DNA of 64,000 nt from Plazaster borealis (Eukaryota > Echinodermata > Asteroidea > Forcipulatida > Labidiasteridae): the NCBI GenBank assembly GCA_021014325.1, contig CM037473.1, positions 9,255,501 to 9,319,500 on the forward strand. Direction: 5' to 3'. Under the pieces are notes generated by a model. That model did not search any database. It saw only the letters and a list, made by a program, of their open reading frames with translations, and was not told where the DNA came from. Shown one piece after another: positions 28,701 to 40,700 of the stretch; the first letter of the stretch is position 1, and the number at the start of each line of letters is the position of its first letter. The position numbers were made by a program, and so were the translations under genes.

Positions 28701-31700
28701 ACGCCGACATCTTGCGCATGTTTTTACGCACAAAGAGCAGCCTGTCGTCCAATGATCAGCCTCCTTTTGCCTCAGTGAGGGCGCTGTTTGAGGGTGTGAC
28801 GTCATATGCAAGGGGTCAATTGAGTGTCATATGATGTAATTGGAAACGATTAACTCCACTGGACAATTCAGAAAAAATAGATTTGAGGGTTAGCGTTAGC
28901 TGTCGTGTTTCCTTCATGTAATAGCAAACACAAATACTGGTTTCATCTTTACCAAAAAGGGGCCAGACTATTTCAACCTTCCAGCCTCACTTTGATTATA
29001 TAGATGTTGAATAGGAGGAACAAAATGGCTGGACAACAATAAAGATCTTTTGCTATGTCTAGTACCCGATGCCTACCTTGATATGAATTCCCTAGCCGTC
29101 TCAGCAGGCTCCATGGGATGCTGCTCCGGGTCGTACCGTTGGTAGTTATCACGAAGATTCTCCCCAAACTGCTCAGGGGTCAGACCAAACTTCTTGGCAA
29201 GGGCATCTAGGGGGAAGTATCAATGGTAAACATGCCACTTAATGCCCAGTTCAAGTTTGACACTTAACCTTTATGATGCATCTTTTGATCTTTTTGAGCT
29301 TCTGGAGTAATTCTTTTCCCGAGAAAGGGAGGTTACGAGCATGAATTCCAGTACCTTTTGTACAGGAGAAACAAAGCCTAGCACAGTAGGCGCATGTCTG
29401 TGCACACTATACAATAGAATGTCTGGGAGGATATAAACGTCAACCTTCCGACTGACTGCAAAAAATTGAGGGTATTACGAAGTTGTTCCAGGCGACAAAA
29501 ACCAGCTGCCAGTTTAAAAAAATTGGGCAGAAGAGAAAGAATTAAAGTAAAGCATCTGACTCATGACCGGGATTCAAACCCACATCTTGATGATATAACC
29601 ACCAGAATTTGAGTGCAGTGCACTAGACCGCTTGGACATGACACTACAGAGGGCGCCCTCATGTTTCACATGAATGATTGTTCATAGTTCAAAGCAGCAA
29701 ACTTGAATCTTACCCAGTCCAGCCTCCTGGCATATGGCATACATAGACTTCCTGGTGGCCTGCTTGATCTGGTGACTGGTACCCTCTTCACCGGTCTCCT
29801 CATCCTCTTCAGGTTCCTCCACCTCTACCTCAACCTCCTCCTCGGTGTCCACCTCCTCTTCAATTTCAACCTCCTCCTCGGATTCAGAATCCTCATCCTT
29901 GGTTTTCATTTAGAGATAAATATTAAGGCAAAGTTGCTTACATGTAGTGTTGGCTGACAAGACATTCTGTCAAATACTGACCCACTCTTTCTTGGTTGCG
30001 CCATTTTAGAAATCAAATCCATGTGTGTTACTTTAAACTGCAGATTTTAGGTGACACACGCACAGTTGGGCGTGCACCATATTGTCGCGTCAGTGCAAAA
30101 ATGTTTTATCTCGATTTTGCAAAAAACGTCATATCTCACAAAAAAATGCTACGTCCAAACATGTTGTATCTCAACGCATACGTTTAACGATTTCAAACGT
30201 AACGCAAGTGCTATTTTAGGAGATACAAGGCTTTTGCACTGCTCGACGATGTGTTTACATGCAATTTGTTAGTGAGGTTTAATTTTCTTTCTAATAATAC
30301 GAACAAATCTAATAATACAAACAAATGTAATTATGCTCACCTTCTTCTCTTTTTCCTCCCCATCCTCCTCATTTTCCTCTTTTTCTTCTTTTTCCTCATC
30401 ATCTTCTTCATCCTCCTTGGGTTTCTTCTCCTTGGGGCGGCGTATCGTCCTGGTGATGATCTTCTTGACAGGGCGGCGAACGAGCTTGGTCTGGACGTTT
30501 CTCTTCTTCTTCTTGGAGGTTTTCTTGAGGGCGTTGTGCATCTTGGGGATGTCCCGGCCGTAGTACAAGAGAAAGTGCATGTACACGTCCTTCAATTTAT
30601 CCATGGAGTCTACCTCCTCGAGTCTGGCGGTAAGGAGTGGAAATTGGAATCAGTGCAAAGGGAGAACAGTTAAAAAATCACTGGCAAATGAATGACAATT
30701 GTGAAAGTTGTAACCCAAATAAAAGTTTGGAAAGTCATCTTTGTAAACTTGATTGCAGTCATTGTTTCTAGAATTGTTATTGGCAATTTATATTAAAAAA
30801 TGTATAGTAATTTACAATTTGAAATGCATGGCATTACACACGTTTTTAATACATGGCACTACTAGGGTTAAACCGGATCGTTTCATTCGTGGCATAAAAA
30901 ATAATAAAATTGTTGCAGCTCTTTTATTTAACTCAACAAAAACTATCGATATTCAATTGAAGGTACCCCTGCAGTCAGACAAAAATAGTCTGGTTACAAA
31001 AGCAAGCACTGCACACTAACACACCCTGTGCATTCAGGGAGTACCTGTGCATTCAGGGAGTAAGACATAAGATGGTTGCCTCATGAATAAAGGGATTGGG
31101 CCCAATTTCAAAGAGCTGCTTAAACACAAAAGGTAGCTAAGCACAACAAAATTATGCTTGCCAGAGTAAGGTAACCAGCCAAAATACAATGTAACATGTA
31201 CAATCTGTGACTGGTATCCTGCTTATTTTTGCTTAGCAGCAAATTTGTAAGCAATATTTTCTGCTTGAACAGCTCTATGAAATTGGGCCCTGGTTGGCTG
31301 TCATGGGCAGCGCGCCATATCGATACCTCTCGCAGCTAACCCCTGGAAGGAAAGTGCTGAAAAACAATGCTGACTGTGTAACTAAAAGTGACTGCTCTGC
31401 GAGCACGCTTGTAAAAACTTTTGAGCGCTTGTATGGTGCTTAGTCTGCGCGTGATGCAAACCACTTTAAATGAATCATAATGTTTCATGGTCACCCTAAA
31501 CTGCATACAATTAGACTTGTCACAAGATCAAAGAAGAATGAGAGGGGACCAGTTGCTCTATGACTTGATGCCACTTTTGATCGCGCGCTCTGCGCTCTGC
31601 AGAATGGATCAACCACAGGACTAATTAAAGTGTCTAATATATTTGGATATTTCAAAGTCACACTTCCAGGGGTTCTGATCGAGTAAGGTAGCCCACTCAC

Positions 31701-34700
31701 CTGTGTAAGTCTGCCTCCGTTAAGGGTCTGATGGAGTCAGGCAGGAGCTCCTCCGTACTGATCTGATCAAATTGATACGCCTGCATCTTCTCAAACAGCT
31801 TCTTCAAGTTCTGCTTCCGGTTCTTGAGCTGACACCACTAAAGTGGGGGACAATACAGTTTACAAGGGTAAGAGTCATTGCTGAGAAAAAAGGTCTGAAA
31901 CTAAGGTCATGTCCGAATCAAGTGACCTCTGGCTCTTTTATCTCATAACAACTCACCTTCTCATCCCAATGGTAAACCTTGTACAGATCGTTGAAGTTCA
32001 ACTCGGGCTCTACGTATTCTTTACGGTAGAAGGCAATGAACGGAACCTAGAACAGACACAACAATATTTTATAATTAATAACTTCAGTTTTTGGCTATGT
32101 TCTAAGAAAAAATAACTTGAAAATTTAAAGTTCCATCAACAAAAATAATATACTTTTAAAAAAAATGATATAACAGCAGGTCAGATAAATTAATTAATTA
32201 ACTTTAATCAGTCTTAATTCTAGAGCAGCCTGACCTCAAAGTGTTGGTTGCGCATGAAATGCAGGGCCTCTCTGATCCTGTTCTTGGTTCGTGGCGGTTT
32301 CCTCTCATAGCCTGAGCCATACCCGCTGTCCTGCTCGGAGAATTCCTGCATGTTGAGACAAGAAAAGTTATGCTAGTTTAAGCTCTCCTGTTTAATGTCA
32401 GTGCTGAAATAGATAAATAAATATCAAGTAATAAACCCCAAGGAAAACGGACTAGGTAAATTTTAAATAATTTGGGGTTGAACAAAGAAAAATTGACTAG
32501 AGCGGGATTTGAACAAACGACCTCCGGGTAACGTGCCGGCCAGAGATGCCAACATTGAATTCCCAAAAAGAGTAGCACCGCCGAGCACTTAAGTTTCAAG
32601 TCAGGCATAAAACTCACCGAGCCGTAAAAAGAGGAAAATTATGACATTTATGATATAGACCAACACTTTCAGCGAAAATCACTTATTGCAAAGCGGCCTG
32701 CTCTAGAGGTCAAACAATTATGAATTGTATTCTCAGGCTTGATTTAAAAAGAAAAAGAAAAAAGAAAAGAAAGTTTTTTGTAAAAAAAAAAAAAAAAAAA
32801 TTGTATCGGACCGCAATTTGCACTAGCTTGTGAATGAAGAGAACCCTTTCCAACTAAACTCAACAAAATGCTGTGGTTTCTGTCCCATTGTTTATTAAAA
32901 TGAATAATGCTCACGTTTGCACAGCAAATAGTAAAACAAAATACGTCACACCACCTGACCACAGCAGGCCAGTCAAGTCTTCAGTAAGAGCAATTTCGTC
33001 AACTGGCCTTTCCAACCAATTCCATTTCCACCCACTGCATTCTCAACAACTTTTTTATCGACAGTTTTCATCAGATCTTGGCCTCGATTGCGATCGATGA
33101 AATATTTTCTTGTTGTCACCGTTATTTTAGTTGATCGCTGCAGCGATCGCGATGTTTCAAACAAACTCACCGACGGCGCGCGCTGAACTTGCGAATTGCA
33201 TTTTAGATAAAAGTTATCACAGTGTCTGTTTGCCGCCGCATCCCACAGCCGTAAAGCGTTAGAAAAACTGCGGAACCAGTCTCTACAAAAGCGACTGTAA
33301 AATGTATGCTGTACAAGGAGCCTTGTGGCTCAGTGTGTGCTCTGTGCTACGCATGTGTCAGGGAGGCAAATCCTGAATGCGATAGTTTATGGGATTGGTA
33401 CCTCCTAAATAAACACCAAACCGCGTGTGAATTCGGCGCCGCTCATCACTTTTAACCACGCGGCAGCAGTCAACATTTTTTTTATAGTTTAATACTTTTA
33501 GTTTTAGTTTTTATCATTTACATTTACACCAGGCGGCTTGTTTATCGTATTTAATTGAAGATTATCGTAGCGGCGTATTCACGGCTCAAAATCGTATTTT
33601 CTACGCCCAAATCGTGTATGTTGGCATCTCTGGCCGGCGCTCTACTAACTGAGCTATCTAACCCTTTGTTGGCGGTCCACCTATTTTGTCCATATCTTTG
33701 TTCAGAAGCCATAGGTGGACCGCCAACATAGGGCTAGATATATCAGATGGTAGAGCGCCCGCACGTTTATCCGCAGGTTGTTGGTTCAAATCCCGCTCTA
33801 GTCAATTTTACTTTGTTCAACTCCAAATTAATGAAAATAAATGTGACTAACCGCATCAATTGTAAAGAAAAGCATGTTTCCAAAACACAGGCCCCTTTCA
33901 TTGGTCACCATCATCGAGGTAAACAAAAAAGGGAAACGTGCACACATGTACAAGCAAGCACAACTCTGACGCCAATGACAGGTCTTCCCTTGAACTGAGG
34001 GCACTGTTTGAGCTTGTGACCTCATATGCAAGGGGTCTAATAAACTGACAACAATCTACAGATCTGTCAGTGGATTTTGTTAATTACTTCTCAACCCATT
34101 TATCGCTTATCACTATTTATCAATCTCAATCAAACAATTAATGAAACACAGATTGATTCTTTTGTGGAGTTTACCTCATTGGAGATTGTAAGCATTACAA
34201 ACAAAAAACACACAAACATAATTATCAATCCATCCATTGATTGGTAATTCATCAATCAATAACGATTCATCAATCAGAAACTAATCAATCACAAATTGAT
34301 TGTTATTGAGAGCGGTCAGAGTGAACCTCATTTGAGATTGTAGGCACTAGAAAATACCCTCAAAAATATAAATTAATCCATTGATTAGTAATTCATCAAT
34401 CAATAACCAATTATCAATAAAAACTAATCAATAACAAATTGATCCTTAATGAAAATGCACCTCATTTGAGATTGTAGGCATTTGGAAAGCTATTATGAAT
34501 ATCAATCAATCTAGTCAATAATAATTGAATATCAATCAAACTATTCACTAATAATTAATCAATCATTGATAAATTACCAATAATAATTAATAAATCATTG
34601 ATAAATTATCAATAATAATTAATCAATCAATAACCCGTACCTGATTAGAGGTTGGAGGTGTTAAGAAGGCCTGTCTGTAGATCCACTCGGCCTCCTCATC

Positions 34701-37700
34701 CAGCTCAGCTTCACCTGCCTTGGTGACTGGTACCCGGCGAAGCTGAGACCATCCGAAACAAGAGTATGCAGTGAATGATTATTCTTGTTTAGCATAGCAA
34801 AAATGCCCTACACAAATTTGCTACTTAGAAATCATCATTTGCTGCGCAATATTGGGATTCAGAGCGCGTCGCTGTCTAATTATTTTGCTAAGCAAAATTG
34901 CTGGATGAATTTGTTCCCTGGGCCCAATTTCATAAAGCATGTAAGCACAAAAACTTGCTAAGCACAGAAAACTCCTGCTTAAGAAAAATAGGTTACCAGC
35001 CAAAATACAATACAGTTACCATTGCTGTAACTGGTACCCCACTCAAATCTTGCTTAGTAAAGTAATTAGCTGAGCAGAAACAGCTTTACGAAATTGGGCC
35101 CTGGTAGGGTTTGCAACTTAGAATGGCAGGTGAGAAACCAAAAACGAGGAAATCAGCTTATCAGCTGAAAATTTGCATACATGTTAAAAAATCCTACAAT
35201 CCTTTGAATGGTTGTGAAAATGTTTAAAAAATTGAAAGTTTGCCAATTATATTTTAACTACAAAGGAGTAAGACGAACATCATTGTCAGGGCTCAAATTT
35301 TACCCTGGACAACAGGGCCCAGTTTTATAGAGCTGCTAAGCACAACAATTTGCTTAGAATGAAATTTCTTCCTTGATAAAAACAGGATTACCAACCAGAT
35401 TTCCATGTGTTGCATATTGCTTGTTACTGGTATTCAGCTATTGTTTGCTTATCCTGAAAATCACATGGAAATTTGGTTGGTAATCCTGTTTTTATCAAAG
35501 GAAGAAATTTCATGCTAAGCAAATTGTTGTGCTTAGCAGCTCTATGAAATTGGGCCCTAGCCCTGGCCAGAGGCCAGTGATTTTAGTGTTAGGCCAGTAA
35601 ACTCATGACCTGACAAGTTCGGTGGTCTTGTTTTTTTTCAATTGAATAACATTGCCTCACTGTGTAATATGGTGAAAAAAGAAATGATGTTCAAAAATTT
35701 ACTTTGGGTCTGATAAAATACCTTTTAATTCTATGAGTTAATCAAGTATATAGTTAATACCAATAAGACAAATGAGATAAATCTTCTCTTACATGTCTTA
35801 GTGCGTGTTCATACAAAAGCAGTTAAACTGTCTCAGCAAGTTTTTTTCTTCTTCTCATTTTGAATCTGGTCTTGTAAAAAAATGTTTGGTCCACTAAATA
35901 TTTTGAGCTACTAGTCCTGCAGTCTTTCGGATTTCCCCCCCCCAAATTCGAGCCCTAACTTTGAAATTGAGTGTCCATACCTGACATCTTTCTGGTATAT
36001 CGGTTGCTCTGATCTCATTATCGATATCCGTGAAGTGACCTCTCTCCAAATCACTGGGTTCAAATACCTGAAAGGAGGGGGGGGGGGATAAAACAAAGGA
36101 AAATTGTCAATCATATTAACCCTTTGGAGATTGAAGCGGCAGCAGACGACTTGCACCAAAATGCCTATAATAATAGTAATAATACCCAATTCATATATAG
36201 TGTTCTCCCTTAAAGGCACTGAACACGTTTGGAAATTGTCAAAGACCAGTGTTCTCACTTGGTGTATCCCAACATATGCATAAAATAACAAGCCTGTGAA
36301 AATTTGGGCTCAATTGGTCATCGAAGTTGCAAGAAAATGTTGAAAGAAAAAACACCCTTGTCGTACAAATTTGTGTGCTTTCAGATAGGAATAAAAACTT
36401 CTTGCAAGAAGTTTTTATTATTTTAGTGAGAAATTACCTCTTTCTCAAAACTACATTACTTCAGGGAGTTGTTTCTCACAATGTTTTATACTATCAACAG
36501 CTCTCTGTTGCTTGTTACTAAGTAGGTTTTTATGCTAATATTTGTTTTGAGTCATTACCAAACGTGTACGATACCTTTAACAGTGGTCCGCTGGCCAAAT
36601 GCCAGTTATTAAAACACCTAAGGACCAGTCACAATTCACTCCAAGTGGTCCGACTGGCTAGTTTAGTGTTAGAAAGCATCCCTGTTTCATATGAAATAAG
36701 AACTAGTGAAAACACTGACAGACCAGTGAAATGACAAGTTAACTGGTCCTGCTGCAGTTAATAAAACAGTTAAGGGCAAACCCTGATATAGACTGGTCCC
36801 CTGTCTTTATCCGCAACGATAAAGACAGATACTGGTTTTACAGACCCAATGATTTCATTGGATACAAGGTGCGCTTGTTTGTATGAAATGTTATTTAAAC
36901 ACAAATGAGTGTACACGACGTGTGACTACTAAGAATCTCTGCCATGTGAATGGATGCGAGTTCAAAGGTGCGTTTTCCAGGATCCCGCCCTTCGCTCAAG
37001 GCTGGTCTCTGGCGTTATTTACGAGCTTCGAGGTATGACGTCAGATGTTCGGGCTAACACTGATATAGCACTTTATCACACCCGAGGGCATCTCAACGTG
37101 GTCATTTTTTTTCCTACAAAGTACGCAGAGCTCTGTTTGAAATATAAGACCCGCTTATTTACAAAGCACCATGTAACGGTTTACAAGGAGTTGTGGTGCA
37201 ATCTGCAGCCAATCAAACCAGGAACACCGGGGCAAACCCCCTTTAATATTAACGACAAGCGTACTGGTTTCTTCAACGTGCATTACACAACACACGGGAC
37301 CCTTGGCTTTACGTCCCATCCGACGACTTACATCATAGATGCTTTTCTTGGATGCTCTCTTCTTGCCAGCTTTGCGTACTCTCCTAGTTCCACCACCCAT
37401 CTCAACATCGTCCTCTTCATCCTCGTACTGTAAAAAAAAAAAGAGAGAAGTCTGTCAATTTAGGAATAATCGAGACACAAACAAAAGCACCTTACGTTCT
37501 CTTCACAGTAAAAGGAGAAAAGGAGCGTTTCAAAAGTTGGAAAGGTCTTGTTCCATTTGAAATATCTCCTTGGGTTTGTTCCTTGTAAACCTTAACCTTC
37601 CCAAGTCCTTCAAAGTCGTCCAAAGGATTGGGACACATTTGAAATTCATCTATCACAGGCTGTAGGGATCCGACATAAACTTCTCTTAGGTTGACATTGG

Positions 37701-40700
37701 GAGGATTGAGGAAGTAGGGATCCTACATAAACTCTGCTTGGTTGTTTTTGGAGGATTGAAGCAAGTGGGAACCATCCTTTTCATATTATATATTTTGGTT
37801 TTTACCCGTACACCGATGTGTGTAAAGCACTGTATACTCAGTACTTTCCCGAGTCCTGTGAAAAAAATCACAGGCATATTACTCAGGTGGGATTCCAACC
37901 CGAGTAATATGCCTGTGATTTTTTTTTTCACAGGACTCGGGAAAGTACTGAGTATACAGTGCTTTACACACATCGGTGTACGGGTAAAACCAAATATAAT
38001 ATTCTTTATCCCCAATGCAAATTTAACATCTATTAAATAGATCCTTTTCATCTTGAGGAAGGGTCGTTGTTCCCAATTTCAAACTATATCCAACTTTGTA
38101 AATCGCAAAGATCAATTCGTTATTTTCAAGCAGAAACATGGACGTCAAAGTCATCAATTTAAAAATCCAGTCGTAGAGAACAGATGAAAGCACTCACCTC
38201 AGAGTCTTCCTCCAGGGCTTCCTCGTAGTCCTCTCCGTACTGGTTGAATTCCTCAAAGTCAAAATCTAAACCAAAGATGTCTTGAGCTTCTTGAAGAGCC
38301 CTAGGTGCATTTACAAAAATAAAACCGAAGTGGTAAGGATAAAAACATCATTGTTTAATTGAAAGCATTCTGATCATGAAGTTCATACTAGAACCATTTT
38401 TTTTCCTGTGAAATATTTCCCTCTGAAATGAAGTCAAATTCGAGAAAACTGTATCTGAATACCTATAAAATAACAACTGGTTTCGGTTGTTACAACCCAA
38501 GTTAAGGACAATTTGCATGGTTTTTCACTATTTTCTACCAACTCACGCAACAGATTAAACCCTTTTTTTCAAAAGGTTTATTATTTCATGCATATGGTTG
38601 ATCACACAAAACATGAACACTGTCTGCGACTATTATGTCAGCTCTACCAATCCAGTATAACACCTTTAAGACATGGCAGGCAGCAAAGTTGAAACAATTT
38701 ACTCCGATCAAACATTATGCTGAAATATTCTAAATAATGATCATGTAAATTTCTTTGCGTAAACATTGTCTTAAAGGGTGAATTAGCTGGGAGAAACTTA
38801 CAAGTCTGTGTAGCGATGACCTTTGTGACCTTTCTTCTTCCTCTTTGCTAAAGGTTGGCCTTCATCATCGACTATGAAGTCATCCGGATCTGAAGGTACC
38901 ACAAAACAAAAACAATCAAAATCATTATTGGTAATATAATCATTGTTCGTCAGAAGCGATCATTCATTCCCATCTGCTAGTTTTCAATAAACATCTCACG
39001 CAACTACCCTGTGAAATTTCCATCAAACAAGAAATTCATCTATGAAGAAGGCATCGAGTATAAACCAGCAGGACAACTCTTTCTGAGCAGAAAGAGGTTA
39101 CCAGCCAAAATACCATATAATTGTAATGTTGGCGACTAGTTCCATGCTTATTTTTGCTAAGCAAAAAAATATTCTTAAGCACAATTTGTGTGTGTGTTAA
39201 ACAGCTTTATAACACAAGGCCCATGCAACTGTTCCAAAAGAAATCTACATTCCAAACACAGAGGTGCCTTTTAATAATAAGATTTTAAAAATCCCGCCTT
39301 GGCCTTACAAGAACAATGTGTCAGACCTACCTCCATGGTCAGACCTGGGCACAATTTCATAGAGCTGCTTAAGTACAACAAAATTATGCTTAGCAGAAAA
39401 AGGTTACCAGCTTAAATACCATTTCACATGTAGCATCTGTGACTGGTATCCTGCTTATTATTGCTCAAGCAGACATTTGTTCAGCAAAATTTTCTGCTTA
39501 AGCAGCTCTATGAAATTGGGCCCTTAAAAAATAATGTCACGTTTTTTCAGCATGCGCAAAAGCGCTTACAGTGGGTTTTGTCAAAATCATTCTTGGATCT
39601 ATTTCAGAAAAGTTTTTCCCCTTAACAATTTTTCGCAGCGCTTTCTATTTGGAGAAGATGGTTTACCATGGGTTTACTGTCTGAATGGAACACATTGTTT
39701 TTTCCAAGACAAACAGACCCCCCCCCCCACCTCCCTTCTGTCATAACTGGCTGATTAAATCTACTATACACAAACTTGCCGTTGGAGCTGAAAACCTACT
39801 GCACAGTTCATTTTCCAACCCCCAAGATATCCCCAAGCAGTCCAATTATATTTGTAGTTTAATATTATGAGAAAGTTCAGCAAGCAAGATCAGGCAATTT
39901 TGTTTATACAAGATGACTAAACCACAGACCTTGTGATTCTTATCTGCTGGAAACCAGCAAGTGGTCCAGACTCCGCACAAGTAAGGCCACATCAAAAACA
40001 AATTTAACAAAATTTACTCAGGCTACACTGCGTTTTAGTTTTTTGAAATACAGAAAATGTCATCTAGGAGTTAAATGGGTTCAACAAAACAATTAAAAAC
40101 ATCAAAATCACACAAACCCTGTTTTATAGTGATTGTGATGATTTCTTTATTCTTTATTCCATATTTTGCCTTGTCAACAAAACTTTAAAAAACCCACCAA
40201 AAACCCCTGCCCTCCCACCCCCACTTCCCCCCAAAAAGGACGATCAACAATTTTTGTTTTATGTGGCCTAATAAAAATAAATATAATACTAAATAAAGAG
40301 TGTCCTTGAGTAGCAAGTTATGTCCCAGCACCTACACATTACCAAGGGCTATGAGGTCTTATCAGTTGGCCAAACCACAGACTGCTCAGCGGTGAGTCTG
40401 TCAACATACGTAGTGGATAAAATGCTTGTTCTGGCATGGTTCTACGAAAACATCTACAACTTATCCTCAATGATTTAACCTTTGTGGACAAACTTTCCTG
40501 CAACTTATCCTGGAATGGTTTTGAGAAGGTGACTAGGTATTTAAAACGGTCACATTTACACCCTCATATAGGAGCATACTCTGACATGCCTCACAATCTC
40601 CCATAATGCTCTGCACATACATGTAACGGTGAAACAACCCATGCCACACTTTCCTGTACTTGTATTGTAGGTATAATTGATCAGCGCCACAGATTGCGAA

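Noticed and set aside
36954..37433. 159-codon plus-strand ORF
   Set aside because: It overlaps SUPT6H exon 8 on the other strand and a SINE; no domain or codon pattern supports it.
37686..38051. Overlapping ORFs on both strands in intron 7
   Set aside because: They result from the near-perfect inverted repeat; the peptides are mirror readings of the same arms.
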